DNA of 64,000 nt from the NCBI RefSeq assembly GCF_027891095.1, contig NZ_JAQIIO010000002.1, forward strand, positions 248,001 to 312,000, read 5' to 3'. The position numbers and the translations under genes are program-made. The notes under the pieces were generated by a model that was given only the letters and a program-made list of their open reading frames with translations, did no database searches and was not told the origin of the DNA. The DNA is from Aliiroseovarius salicola. Its GTDB lineage: Bacteria > Pseudomonadota > Alphaproteobacteria > Rhodobacterales > Rhodobacteraceae. Below are positions 8,732 to 17,980 of the stretch, piece after piece; the stretch's first letter is position 1, and each line of letters starts with the position of its first letter.

Positions 8732-9229
8732 TCAGCCTCGACCAAAATCAGACGACGTGATCACGCCATCCCCATTCCGGTCCTGACCGGGGAACCAATT
8801 GTCGACACCTTTCAGGAATTCATCGCGCGTCACCTGACCATCCCCATCGAGATCTGCGTTTTGACGTTCCATGGAACGGGCGGCACTGTGCTCTCCGGGG
8901 GCTGTTCCCGCACGCATGCCTTGACCTTTGCCCATGCATTTACCCTGACCAGCCCCCTGACCAATGCCATGCTCCTGCATATCAATTGTGCGGGCTTCAT
9001 CAAAATTCACATATTCCTCAGCCGTAAGGACACCATCTTCATCGGCGTCAAACATATAGAAAATGTCACCGCGTCGTTCACGGGCCTCATCCAGTGTGAC
9101 CTGCCCGTCTTCGTTCAGATCCCACATTTCGATGAAATGCGCTCCGGGTTGGTTTTCTGCATAAACCGGGGCCGACAAAGCGGTCAGCAGGATGGCGGCG
9201 GTAGCTGTATTTATGAGGCGGGTCATCAT
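8732..9229 (-). CDS. Exported EF-hand calcium-binding protein
   Basis: 165 residues from the ATG at 9229, which follows GGAGAG; the ATG at 9226 is equally possible, and the in-frame start at 9253 precedes the ribosome site. A signal peptide (hydrophobic ATAAILLTALSAPVYA) sends it to the periplasm or outside. Four EF-hand loops of DxNxDG type are seen: DLNEDGQVTLDE, DADEDGVLTAEE, DLDGDGQVTRDE and DRNGDGVITSSD, arranged as two pairs around a Gly/Met-rich linker (GIGQGAGQGKCMGKGQGM). It probably buffers or senses Ca2+; no enzymatic domain. It is monocistronic between two terminators. Confidence 0.9.
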   Translation of the reverse strand: MMTRLINTATAAILLTALSAPVYAENQPGAHFIEMWDLNEDGQVTLDEARERRGDIFYMFDADEDGVLTAEEYVNFDEARTIDMQEHGIGQGAGQGKCMGKGQGMRAGTAPGEHSAARSMERQNADLDGDGQVTRDEFLKGVDNWFPGQDRNGDGVITSSDFGRG

Positions 9230-9265
9230 GTTCTCTCTCCGTTTTGGAACCACTTATTCACAAAA

Positions 9266-9288
9266 CGGAATGGGAATGAGATTCCGTC
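9266..9288 (-). promoter_or_regulatory. Promoter-like element and inverted repeat upstream of the EF-hand gene
   Basis: The minus strand carries GACGGAATCT (9279-9288), shared with the region upstream of the 63-aa gene. The arms CGGAAT/ATTCCG (9266-9271 and 9281-9286) also form an inverted repeat. Candidate promoter or operator; no experimental anchor. Confidence 0.4.
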
Positions 9289-9295
9289 GCCAGAA

Positions 9296-9326
9296 ACGAA
9301 AAAAACCCCGCAAAAGGCGGGGTTTT
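9296..9326 (-). terminator. Intrinsic terminator of the purine (xdh/BMP) operon
   Basis: AAAACCCCGC (9302-9311) pairs with GCGGGGTTTT (9317-9326) around a 5-base loop. The minus strand continues with a T run. It is 21 bp past the BMP stop. It also has T residues on the plus strand, but no plus-strand gene precedes it. Confidence 0.9.
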
Positions 9327-9346
9327 CTTATTGGCTTGGAAACGGA

Positions 9347-10426
9347 TCAGTTTGAGGGGATCTCGCTGTCGATGCCTTCCACATAGAAGTTCATACCAGC
9401 CAGAGTTCCGTCATCAGCGGATTCACCCTCAGCCAGCCAGGCCGAGCCGTCTTGCTTGTTCAGCGGGCCGGTGAACGCGTGGTAAGACCCATCGCCCAGA
9501 GCATCACGCAGGGCTTCTGCTTCGGCTTTCACGTCGGCCGGAACCGCATCGGAGATTTCACCGATGCCAACCATGCCATCACCAATACCGTGCCATGTCG
9601 CTACCGATTCCCAAGTGCCGTCCATGACGGCCTTGGTGCGATCTACATAGTAGGGACCCCAGTCGTCGATGATCGAAGAGACGCGCGGGAAGGGGGCGTA
9701 TTCAGACATGTCGGACGCCTGACCAAAGGTGATCACATTGCCGGCCTCTTTTGCGGCCGCTTGCGGTGCGGTCGAATCGGTGTGCTGCAGGATCACGTCG
9801 GCACCTTGCTCGATCAGAGCTTTGGCAGCGTCGGCTTCCTTGGTCGGATCAAACCAGGTGTAGGCCCAGATGATCTTGAACTGTACATCCGGGTTCACCT
9901 TTTTGGCGTGGATATAGGCCGAGTTGATGCCGCGGATCACTTCCGGGATCGGGAATGAGGCAATGTAACCAATGGTGTTGGACTTGGTCATCTTACCTGC
10001 GATATGGCCTTGAACGGCGCGGCCTTCATAGAAACGGGCCGAGTAGTTGGACACGTTCGGTGCGGTCTTGTAGCCGGTGGCGTGTTCGAATTTTACATTC
10101 GGGAATTTGGCCGCAACGTTGATGGTCGGGTCCATGTAACCAAATGAGGTGGTGAAGATCAGGTTGGCACCAGCCAGAGCCATTTGAGTGATCGCACGTT
10201 CAGCGTCAGCACCTTCCGGCACGCTTTCCTGATAGATGGTTTCGACCTTGTCACCAAAGGCTTCTTCCACGGCCAGACGACCCTGATTGTGTTCATAGGT
10301 CCAGCCGCCGTCGCCGACGGGGCCGACGAAGATGAACCCGACCTTGGTTTTGTCTTCGGCCTGGGCAGCACCCGCCAGCCCGGCGACCAGCGCCGCGCCG
10401 GTCAGAAGTGATTTCAATGCACGCAT
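9347..10426 (-). CDS. BMP-family ABC transporter substrate-binding protein (nucleoside/purine)
   Basis: 359 residues from the ATG at 10426, preceded by GGGAG; the longer frame to 10564 only adds a basic, Pro-rich artefact. A classical signal peptide ends at GAAQA, with no lipobox Cys, so it is a free periplasmic protein. The mature part (KVGFIFVGPVGDGGWTYEHN, ESVPEGADAE, IFTTSFGYMDP) is the Bmp/PnrA-like periplasmic binding fold that takes nucleosides or purine-related ligands. It is the last gene of the xdh-transporter operon, one base after the ion-channel stop, so translation is probably coupled. A BMP protein next to xdhABC argues for a purine ligand. Confidence 0.92.
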   Translation of the reverse strand: MRALKSLLTGAALVAGLAGAAQAEDKTKVGFIFVGPVGDGGWTYEHNQGRLAVEEAFGDKVETIYQESVPEGADAERAITQMALAGANLIFTTSFGYMDPTINVAAKFPNVKFEHATGYKTAPNVSNYSARFYEGRAVQGHIAGKMTKSNTIGYIASFPIPEVIRGINSAYIHAKKVNPDVQFKIIWAYTWFDPTKEADAAKALIEQGADVILQHTDSTAPQAAAKEAGNVITFGQASDMSEYAPFPRVSSIIDDWGPYYVDRTKAVMDGTWESVATWHGIGDGMVGIGEISDAVPADVKAEAEALRDALGDGSYHAFTGPLNKQDGSAWLAEGESADDGTLAGMNFYVEGIDSEIPSN

Positions 10427-10427
10427 A

Positions 10428-11210
10428 TTATTCTCCCTTGGTGGATTGAGCAGTTTTTGATTGGTTATCTTTTTCCGCGTCCGAGGCGGAATTCGCAAGT
10501 TTTTTCTGGATGTTGGTGTCCGCTTCCAGAAGCGCGGTGGTGATGATCGCAGAGGGTACCGCAATCACGCCAAGCCCGAGGAACAGCACAAATGTCGTAA
10601 AGATCCGGCCCCCCCCGGTGATCGGAACCATGTCGCCATAGCCCACGGTGGTAAAGCTGGCGACTGCCCACCACAGACTTTGTGGGATCGAGGAAAACAC
10701 CTCGGGCTGGGCTTCATGCTCGAATATGTAGATGCCCACAGAGGCGACATAGAGCATGAGGGCCGCGATGATGCCGAAAATGGCCAACTCGCCACGCACT
10801 TCTTCGAAGGCAGTGACCAGTCGTTCCATCGCGTGGCTGCCACGAAACAGCTTTACCAGTCGCACCAACCGTAACAGGCGGAAGATCCGCACGGCCTGCC
10901 ATTGCGGGGTCATTAGCGCGATGGCGGGCAGGATGGTCAGAAGATCAATAAGCCCCCAAAAACTGAACACATAGCGCAGCGGGCGCGGTGAACAGATCAG
11001 GCGCAGGACATATTCGATGGTGAAAATGCCCAGAACCAGAACTTCAAACCCAAACAGGAAATTGCGCAGCCCCTGAGGCAGGCTCGGTTCAGTTTCCAGC
11101 GCAATGGCAAGAGCGGACAGAATAATCAAAGCATCCATGCCGCGCGCCACGATCCCACCAAAGGTGGGGTGGCTTCCGTCAAGAATGTCGATGATCTCGT
11201 GTTTTGTCAC
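10428..11210 (-). CDS. Voltage-gated-type ion channel (K+-selective filter)
   Basis: 260 residues with six predicted membrane segments. S4 carries regularly spaced arginines (RIFRLLRLVRLVKLFR), the voltage-sensor pattern. The pore loop has the K+ filter TTVGYGD, followed by S6 (GLGVIAVPSAIITT) and a charged C-terminal tail. This is a Kv-type ion transporter of the KvAP/VIC family. It sits 15 bp after one permease gene and one base before the binding-protein gene, fully inside the purine transport operon. A channel is not a normal part of an ABC importer. It may balance charge or simply be co-expressed. Confidence 0.92.
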   Translation of the reverse strand: MTKHEIIDILDGSHPTFGGIVARGMDALIILSALAIALETEPSLPQGLRNFLFGFEVLVLGIFTIEYVLRLICSPRPLRYVFSFWGLIDLLTILPAIALMTPQWQAVRIFRLLRLVRLVKLFRGSHAMERLVTAFEEVRGELAIFGIIAALMLYVASVGIYIFEHEAQPEVFSSIPQSLWWAVASFTTVGYGDMVPITGGGRIFTTFVLFLGLGVIAVPSAIITTALLEADTNIQKKLANSASDAEKDNQSKTAQSTKGE

Positions 11211-11225
11211 GTTGGTGTCTGCCTC

Positions 11226-12149
11226 TTAATGCGTCGCGTGGAAGATTTTACCGAGCGCACCCGGTGCCCCATGGCTGCCTTTCATCGAAATCGCTACCAG
11301 CACGAGGATGGTGATGATGTAGGGCGAGCTGGCGAGAACCTCGACCGGAACAGGAACCCCCGCCGCCTGCAAGTTCAGCTGAAGCACGGTAATGCCACCA
11401 AAGAGATAGGCCCCGAGCAGCACGCGCCACGGGCGCCAGGAGGCAAAGACCACAATTGCCAACGCAATCCAGCCGGCCCCCGCAGTCATTCCATCCACCC
11501 ATTGCGGCACACGCACCAGCGAGATATAGGCCCCGCCCAGTCCAGCACAGGCCCCACCGAAGGCAATCGCCATCAGGCGCACGCGAATGACCTTGTAGCC
11601 AAGCGCATGGGCTGCGTCATGGTTTTCGCCTACACCGCGCAGGATCAATCCGGCGCGGGTATGGGTCAGCACATACCAAGTGGCGGCGATGATCAGGATG
11701 CTCACATAGACCATCGGGTCATGTTTGAAGAGGATTGGCCCGATGACCGGAATATCCGACAGAAGCGGGACTTCGAATTTTGACAGTGTCGTTACCTTCA
11801 TCCCCTCATAGGGTTTGCCGATAAGCGAAGAAACCCCAAGGCCAAACAGCGTAAGGCCAAGGCCGGTCGCCACCTGATTGGACAGAAGGTATTGGGTCAA
11901 GATGCCAAAGAGCATTGAGAGCGCAGCACCGGCAATCGCGGCGCACACAAACCCCAGCACCGGCGCATCCGTGTTCACCGTGATGGCAAATCCAACCACC
12001 GCACCGGTGATCATCATCCCTTCGACACCGAGGTTCAAAACACCCGCTTTCTCGACAACCGCTTCACCGATCGCCGCCAGCAGGATCGGCGTTGCCGCCA
12101 CCATCAGCGAAGCCAGAAGCAAGATCGGGTTGATCTGTGATAGGTCCAT
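11226..12149 (-). CDS. ABC transporter permease, nucleoside-type (second permease)
   Basis: 307 residues, about 8-9 hydrophobic helices. ILLAAIGEAVVEKAGVLNLGVEGMM and the later GLGGAYISL match the branched permease family (BPD_transp_2) found with BMP binding proteins (NupQ/YufQ-like). It forms the inner-membrane channel with the 360-residue permease, whose stop is 12 bp upstream. The ion-channel gene starts 15 bp downstream. Confidence 0.92.
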   Translation of the reverse strand: MDLSQINPILLLASLMVAATPILLAAIGEAVVEKAGVLNLGVEGMMITGAVVGFAITVNTDAPVLGFVCAAIAGAALSMLFGILTQYLLSNQVATGLGLTLFGLGVSSLIGKPYEGMKVTTLSKFEVPLLSDIPVIGPILFKHDPMVYVSILIIAATWYVLTHTRAGLILRGVGENHDAAHALGYKVIRVRLMAIAFGGACAGLGGAYISLVRVPQWVDGMTAGAGWIALAIVVFASWRPWRVLLGAYLFGGITVLQLNLQAAGVPVPVEVLASSPYIITILVLVAISMKGSHGAPGALGKIFHATH

Positions 12150-12161
12150 GATCTTGTCTCC

Positions 12162-13244
12162 TTATGCCGTCTTCATTGAGAAACGGATGCGGTAATTGGT
12201 CAGCATGTCCATCGCCAACAGGAAGAACATCAACATCCCCTGGAACATCTGGATGGCCGCTGCTGGCAGGCCCAACATCAGCTGTGCAAGCTCTCCGCCA
12301 ATGTACGTCAGCGCCATCAATAACCCGGCAAGCAGGATGCCGATTGGATGCAACCGTCCAAGGAAGGCCACGATGATCGCGGTAAACCCATAGCCCGAGT
12401 TGAAGTCGATTGAGATCTGACCGGCCGGGCCGGAGACCTCAAACATTCCTGCCATCCCGGCGAGCGCGCCGGAGGTGCCAAGGCAGAACAGAACCAGACG
12501 TGTTGGATTCACTCCTGCAAAACGCGCAGCCCGCGGCGCCTCACCGGTCAGGCGGACGTGAAACCCCAGCATGTGACGGGTCAGAAGCACATAGGCAAAG
12601 ATCACCGCGACAAAGGCAAAGACCACGCCCCAATGCATACCGGTGTTTGTGAAGATCTCAGCATTATGGGCTGCCGGGAAGTCACGGAAGTTGCGGGAAC
12701 CGGGGAAACCCATACCATCCGGGTTTTGCAACAGACCCTGACTGACCGATGCCAGCAGTGCTTCAGCCACATAGACCAGCATCAGCGAGACGAGGATTTC
12801 ATTGGTGCCGAAACGCACCTTCAGAAATCCCGGGATCATGGCCCAAGCCCAGCCACCCAGCGCACCAGCAAGGATCATTGTGGGGAAAATCAAGGGATTG
12901 TCGGCTGGGAAGAACGCAAGGCCCACCCCGGCGCCACAAATCGCTCCCATGATATATTGACCTTCGGCCCCGATGTTCCAGACACCTGCGCGAAACCCCA
13001 GTGACAGGCCGATGGCAATCAGGATAAGCGGCGCGGCTTTCACTAGAAGCTGCGGGCGTGAGTAGGGGCCAAATGTTTCATGAAACAGCGGATCCCAAAA
13101 GATCGTTCGAATGCTTTCAAGTGGATCCTTGCCGAGCATCCAAAAGAGGAATCCCCCGGCTATCATCGTTGCCACAACCGCCAGAACAGGCGTCATCGCG
13201 GCCCAGACCCGCGACGGCGAGGGGCGTTTTTCCAAACGGATCAT
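12162..13244 (-). CDS. ABC transporter permease, nucleoside-type (first permease)
   Basis: 360 residues, NupP/YufP-like. An N-terminal helix (VLAVVATMIAGGFLFWML) is followed by the conserved KAAPLILIAIGLSLGFRAGVWNIGAEGQ segment and FGTNEILVSLMLVYVA, both typical of the nucleoside/BMP-linked permeases. It heterodimerises with the adjacent 307-residue permease. Its ATG overlaps the end of the ATPase gene by 4 bp (ATGA coupling). Confidence 0.92.
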   Translation of the reverse strand: MIRLEKRPSPSRVWAAMTPVLAVVATMIAGGFLFWMLGKDPLESIRTIFWDPLFHETFGPYSRPQLLVKAAPLILIAIGLSLGFRAGVWNIGAEGQYIMGAICGAGVGLAFFPADNPLIFPTMILAGALGGWAWAMIPGFLKVRFGTNEILVSLMLVYVAEALLASVSQGLLQNPDGMGFPGSRNFRDFPAAHNAEIFTNTGMHWGVVFAFVAVIFAYVLLTRHMLGFHVRLTGEAPRAARFAGVNPTRLVLFCLGTSGALAGMAGMFEVSGPAGQISIDFNSGYGFTAIIVAFLGRLHPIGILLAGLLMALTYIGGELAQLMLGLPAAAIQMFQGMLMFFLLAMDMLTNYRIRFSMKTA

Positions 13245-14767
13245 GCGGCAGTCTCCTCTTCGCCACCGCCCATCATCAGGCCAATGGTCTCTACGGTCAG
13301 GCCCTTCGTGGGCACGGGATCGGCAAGCTTGCCTTCGTAAAGGGCGGTGAAGCGGTCTGCAATTTCCAGAAGCTCATCAAGGTCCTGGCTGATCACAATC
13401 ACAGCAGCCCCATCGGCGGCCAGATCCAAGAGAGATTGCCGGATGGCCGCCGCAGCGGAGGCATCCACCCCCCATGTCGGCTGATTCACCACCAGCACTT
13501 CGGGTTTCTGCAGCACCTCGCGCCCAATCACGAATTTCTGCAGGTTGCCACCGGATAGTGAACGCGCGGCATTGTCGGGTCCGGGGGTGCGCACATCAAA
13601 TTCCTTTATCACGTCTTTTGCAAAACTTTCGGTTTTTCCCCAGCGCAGGAAGCCACGCTTGGTCAGGCGTTGGCGCACTGCCGCAGTCAAAAGCGCGTTT
13701 TCAGTAAGGCTCATATCCGGCGCTGCCGAATGGCCCAGTCGCTCTTCGGGGGCGGAGAGTACCGCCAGTGCGCGACGTTGGTTGGGACGCAGATTGGCAA
13801 TGCAGGTGCCTTTCAGGCGGACCTCGCCCGAGGACAGCCAGGCTTCGCCGGACAGGGCGGACAGAAATTCGTCCTGTCCGTTGCCTGCGACGCCGCCGAT
13901 GCCCACAACTTCGCCTGCTCGCACCGCCAGGGATACATCCTTGAGGTCGGTGCCAAACGCTGTGTGTGAGTGAAGGCTGACATGATCCATCTCGATCACA
14001 ACATCACCGGGCTCGGATGGATCGCGTTCCGGGACATGCAGGCTGGTGCCCACCATCATCTCTGCCAGTTCGCGCGCTGATTTCTCACGCGGATCACAGG
14101 TGTCGACCACTTTCCCAAGCCGCAGGATCGTGGCGTGTTCACACAGCGCGCGGATTTCCTCAAGCTTGTGGGAAATATAAAGGATCGCCGTACCTTCCGC
14201 CGTCAGCTTGCGCAGGGTTTCGAAAAGGATCTCAACTTCATGCGGGGTCAGAACCGAGGTGGGTTCGTCCATGATCAGAAGTTTTGGATCCTGCAACAGA
14301 CAGCGAATGATCTCGACCCGTTGCCGTTCACCCGCCGACAGGTCACCGACCGTACGTTTGGGATCAAGCGGCAGGCCATAGGCTTCGCTGACCTGCCGGA
14401 TCTGCGAGGTCAACTCGCGCGGTTTCGGCGGATTATCCATGCCAAGGGCAATATTTTCGGCCACGGTCAAGGCATCAAACAGCGAGAAATGCTGGAACAC
14501 CATCGCAACACCGGCAGCCCGTGCTGCGGCGGGGTTATAGGGTTCAAAAACCTCACCCTTCAGGCGCATTTCGCCCTGATCCGGTTTGACCAGCCCATAG
14601 ATCATCTTGACCAGAGTTGACTTCCCTGCGCCGTTTTCCCCCAGCAAGGCATGCACTTCGCCCGGCAGAATGGAAAATGACACATCGTCATTTGCGACGA
14701 CGCCTGGATAGGCCTTGGTCAGCCCTTCAAGCGTCAGCAGCGCGTCCTGCGCGCGAATCTCCTCCAT
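13241..14767 (-). CDS. ABC transporter ATP-binding protein with two nucleotide-binding domains (nucleoside importer)
   Basis: 508 residues, two fused ABC domains as in NupO/YufO and RbsA-type ATPases. Domain 1 has Walker A GENGAGKST, signature LSAGERQRVEI and Walker B LLIMDEPTSVLTP. Domain 2 has a degenerate Walker A (GVAGNGQDE), signature SLSGGNLQK and a degenerate Walker B (VLVVNQPTWGVD, Asn for Asp), so the second site is probably non-hydrolytic, as is common in this group. The start ATG at 14767 lies within the last 41 bp of xdhC, with AGGGGG upstream. It drives the two permeases that follow. Confidence 0.93.
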   Translation of the reverse strand: MEEIRAQDALLTLEGLTKAYPGVVANDDVSFSILPGEVHALLGENGAGKSTLVKMIYGLVKPDQGEMRLKGEVFEPYNPAAARAAGVAMVFQHFSLFDALTVAENIALGMDNPPKPRELTSQIRQVSEAYGLPLDPKRTVGDLSAGERQRVEIIRCLLQDPKLLIMDEPTSVLTPHEVEILFETLRKLTAEGTAILYISHKLEEIRALCEHATILRLGKVVDTCDPREKSARELAEMMVGTSLHVPERDPSEPGDVVIEMDHVSLHSHTAFGTDLKDVSLAVRAGEVVGIGGVAGNGQDEFLSALSGEAWLSSGEVRLKGTCIANLRPNQRRALAVLSAPEERLGHSAAPDMSLTENALLTAAVRQRLTKRGFLRWGKTESFAKDVIKEFDVRTPGPDNAARSLSGGNLQKFVIGREVLQKPEVLVVNQPTWGVDASAAAAIRQSLLDLAADGAAVIVISQDLDELLEIADRFTALYEGKLADPVPTKGLTVETIGLMMGGGEEETAA

Positions 14768-15710
14768 AGGATGCTATCCCCCTGTCATGGTTCATTTTTT
14801 CCGCCGCGCCTTTCAATAGCGCGGTCGTTACCCCAATCGCAATGGCCTGCGGGTGTTTCCCGAGACCTGGATCTCCAATCGGGCAGTTTATTGTTCTGAT
14901 TTTTTCATGATCGTGCCCCAGGTCAGCCAAACGAGACTGAAAACGGGACCACTTGGTGGCTGATCCAATCAGCCCGAGCCCGAAATGGCCATGCAAGAGA
15001 ATCGCATGGCAAAGGGCGAGATCGATCTGGTGTGAATAGGTCAGCACCAGATGGTGCGCGTCATCCGGCGCAAATTTCACTGCGTTCCCCGGATTGGCAG
15101 CGGGCAAAACGGTCACCCCATCGGGAATATCCGCGGGGAAACGCTCCGGCCCGGTGTCGACCCATGTGATGGCAAATTGCGGCAGCGGGGCCAGCATGTT
15201 CACAAGCGCGCGACCGACATGACCCGCACCATAGATCCAGACAGGCTGGCGCGAGGGGGACATCGGCTCGATCATCCATCCCTGCACCAGTTCCGGGGCA
15301 AAGGATTCTCCGCGATCACGATATCTCTGGATGGCACGATGCACAGCCAAAGGAGGTTCCCCGCCTTGTGGAGCGCGGGCAAACACGTCGATGCCACTCA
15401 AGTCTTCAAGGGAAGTCTGGTCAAAATGCTCGCTCAGCACCGTAACCGCGCCACCGCAACATTGCCCCAACGCAGGCCCCAGCGGATAGCGATCCAATTG
15501 CGTACCGCCCGACAGCAGGTCGCGGGCTTTTTCGGTGGCTTGCCACTCAAGCTCGCCCCCTCCGATGGTGCCAGATTGCCCGTCCGCCCAGACCATCATC
15601 GCCGCCCCCACCTCGCGCGGGGCAGAGCCCTTGATCTCGGCAACGACAACTCGGACCACATTCCCATGGTCACAAATGGCCTGTCGCAAAGAGGTCAGAT
15701 CGAAACTCAT
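14727..15710 (-). CDS. xdhC: Xanthine dehydrogenase accessory protein XdhC
   Basis: 327 residues. XdhC binds molybdenum cofactor, promotes its sulfuration and inserts it into XdhB. The Cys motif GQCCGGAVTV is present, as are the N-terminal GSAPREVGAAMMV and IGGGELEWQA segments and the C-terminal Rossmann part (WIYGAGHVGRALV, GLIGSATKWSRF). Its ATG overlaps the xdhB stop by 4 bp. Its 3' end overlaps the ABC ATPase start by 41 bp, tying enzyme maturation and transporter genes into one transcript. Confidence 0.95.
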   Translation of the reverse strand: MSFDLTSLRQAICDHGNVVRVVVAEIKGSAPREVGAAMMVWADGQSGTIGGGELEWQATEKARDLLSGGTQLDRYPLGPALGQCCGGAVTVLSEHFDQTSLEDLSGIDVFARAPQGGEPPLAVHRAIQRYRDRGESFAPELVQGWMIEPMSPSRQPVWIYGAGHVGRALVNMLAPLPQFAITWVDTGPERFPADIPDGVTVLPAANPGNAVKFAPDDAHHLVLTYSHQIDLALCHAILLHGHFGLGLIGSATKWSRFQSRLADLGHDHEKIRTINCPIGDPGLGKHPQAIAIGVTTALLKGAAEKMNHDRGIASYGGDSRAGRAADA

Positions 15711-17980
15711 GCCTGCACACGCCCCACTGATGCAAGGACTTCTTCCGCCGTGGCCGGGGCATTGAGATCATGGAACCCATCGCCGCAAGCTGAAATTGCA
15801 TCCGCGAGGGCCAGCCACGCGGAAATTCCCAGCATGAACGGCGGTTCCCCCACGGCTTTTGCCCGGCCCACCGTGTCTTCCTGATTGGGTTCATGCCAGA
15901 GATCGACATTGAACTCGCGCGGGCGGTCGGAACTTGCCGGGATCTTATAGGTGGATGGCGCATGGGTGCGCAGGCGTCCAGCCTTGTCCCAGATCAGTTC
16001 CTCGGTGGTCAACCATCCAGCGCCTTGTACATAGGCGCCTTCGACCTGTCCGATATCCAGCGCCGGGTTTAGGCTGTTGCCAGTGTCGTGGATGATATCC
16101 GTGCGAAGAATACGGTTTTCCCCGGTGAGCGTGTCGATCACCACTTCGCTCAGCGCAACGCCAAGCGCGAAATAGAGGAAAGGACGTCCGCGCCCTTCAA
16201 TGCGATCCCAGGTGATTTTTTGGGTTTTGTAAAAGCCGGTAGATGACAGGCTCACGCGTGCCTGATAGGCCATCTGGGCGGCTTCGGAGAAAGCGATAGG
16301 CGCGCGGCCAGCGGCCTGTACATTGCCGCCGGTGAACACCACATCCCCCGGTGCCACTGACCAATAATTTGCAAGAAACTCACTGATCCGGTCACGGATC
16401 GTTTCACAGGCGGCTTTGACGGCCATACCGTTAAGGTCCGAACCCGAGGATGCTGCGGTGGCCGAGGTGTTGGGCACTTTTGCTGTATCGGTTGCGGTGA
16501 TCTTGATGGCGGAAAGGTCGACCGCAAAGACCGAGGCTGCCACTTGCGCCACCTTCTGAAACAGACCCTGACCCATTTCGGTGCCGCCGTGGTTCAAATG
16601 GATTGATCCGTCCTGATAGACATGCACCAACGCACCCGCCTGATTGAGATGGGTAAGCGTGAAACTGATGCCGAACTTGACTGGCGAAAATGCCAGCCCC
16701 TTTTTCAGGACGGAGCTTTCGGCGTTGAAACTGTCTGCTGCGGCGCGGCGTTTGGCATAATCCGCACGGTCGAGCAGGGCATCGGTCATGGCGGGGATAT
16801 GAAACCCCTCAATCTCCTGCCCGTAATGGGTGGTCTGACCGTCAGCATAGAAATTCACCTGTCGCACGGCAATGGGGTCCAGCCCCCGCTCACGAGCGAC
16901 ATGCTCAAGAATGCGTTCGATCCCCAGCACGCCTTGCGGCCCACCAAAACCCCGGAACGCGGTGGCGGATTGTGTGTTGGTCTTCAGGCGGTGACTTGTG
17001 ATCTCAACGTTTTCAAGGTGATAGGCGTTGTCGGCATGCAGCATCGCACGGTCGGCGACAGGCAGCGACAGATCCTGCGCCCAGCCGCAACGGGCCGCTT
17101 GCGTGATCTCAAGGCCCAGCAGTTTGCCGGTATCGTCAACACCCGCACGGTAGCTGATCCGGAAGTCATGCCGCTTGCCGGTGATCATCATGTCATCGTC
17201 GCGGTCGTAACGCATTTTGCAGGCGCGTCCCGTCTGCCGGGCAACCACAGCGCAGGCCACTGCCAATGCGTTGCCCTGACTTTCCTTGCCGCCAAACCCA
17301 CCACCCATGCGACGTGTTTCGACTCGGACGCCGTGCATCGGCACGCCTATTGCATGGGCGACCTTGTGCTGAATTTCGGTCGGGTGCTGGGTCGAGCTGT
17401 GTACCAGCATCTCTCCATCTTCACCGGGCAGCGCCATGGCGGCCTGACCTTCGAGATAGAAATGCTCTTGCCCACCCATCTCGAACTGACCTTCGATCAC
17501 ATGGGGCGCGCTCGCCAGCGCGTCTGCTGCATCTCCCCTTGACCAGATCACCGGGCCGCCTTCGAAACGGCTGTCTGCCTCCAGCGCCTGATCAATGGTC
17601 AGGATCGCAGGCAGGGGCGCGATGTCGATCTGCCCCAGACGGGCGGCCTTGCGCGCGGCTAGATGGCTTTCCGCGACGACCAGAAAAATTGGTTGGCCGA
17701 GGTAAAATACTTCATCCACTGCCAAGAGTGGTTCGTCATGGATGGATGGCGAGACATCATTTTCAAACGGCAGATCATCGGCAGTGAGCACAGCCACCAC
17801 ACCGGGCGCGGCACGCACAGCGCTCAGATCCACCGAGGTGATTTCCCCCCGGGCCACATCACTGAGACCAAAGCACAGATGCAGGGTGCCTTTGGGCGTG
17901 GGGATGTCATCCACATATCGCGCGGCCCCGGTCACATGCAGATGGGCGGCGTCATGGGGAAGAGGTTTGCCAATACTCAT
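15707..17980 (-). CDS. xdhB: Xanthine dehydrogenase, molybdopterin-binding subunit
   Basis: 757 residues, the normal length of the large subunit of bacterial (alpha-beta)2 xanthine dehydrogenase. It oxidises hypoxanthine to xanthine and urate in the cytoplasm. Moco contacts are visible: [21 protein letters not shown] (substrate Arg) and GGTEMGQGL. The closing VGEPPFMLG contains the catalytic Glu. The gene overlaps xdhA and xdhC by 4 bp on either side. Confidence 0.96.
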   Translation of the reverse strand: MSIGKPLPHDAAHLHVTGAARYVDDIPTPKGTLHLCFGLSDVARGEITSVDLSAVRAAPGVVAVLTADDLPFENDVSPSIHDEPLLAVDEVFYLGQPIFLVVAESHLAARKAARLGQIDIAPLPAILTIDQALEADSRFEGGPVIWSRGDAADALASAPHVIEGQFEMGGQEHFYLEGQAAMALPGEDGEMLVHSSTQHPTEIQHKVAHAIGVPMHGVRVETRRMGGGFGGKESQGNALAVACAVVARQTGRACKMRYDRDDDMMITGKRHDFRISYRAGVDDTGKLLGLEITQAARCGWAQDLSLPVADRAMLHADNAYHLENVEITSHRLKTNTQSATAFRGFGGPQGVLGIERILEHVARERGLDPIAVRQVNFYADGQTTHYGQEIEGFHIPAMTDALLDRADYAKRRAAADSFNAESSVLKKGLAFSPVKFGISFTLTHLNQAGALVHVYQDGSIHLNHGGTEMGQGLFQKVAQVAASVFAVDLSAIKITATDTAKVPNTSATAASSGSDLNGMAVKAACETIRDRISEFLANYWSVAPGDVVFTGGNVQAAGRAPIAFSEAAQMAYQARVSLSSTGFYKTQKITWDRIEGRGRPFLYFALGVALSEVVIDTLTGENRILRTDIIHDTGNSLNPALDIGQVEGAYVQGAGWLTTEELIWDKAGRLRTHAPSTYKIPASSDRPREFNVDLWHEPNQEDTVGRAKAVGEPPFMLGISAWLALADAISACGDGFHDLNAPATAEEVLASVGRVQA

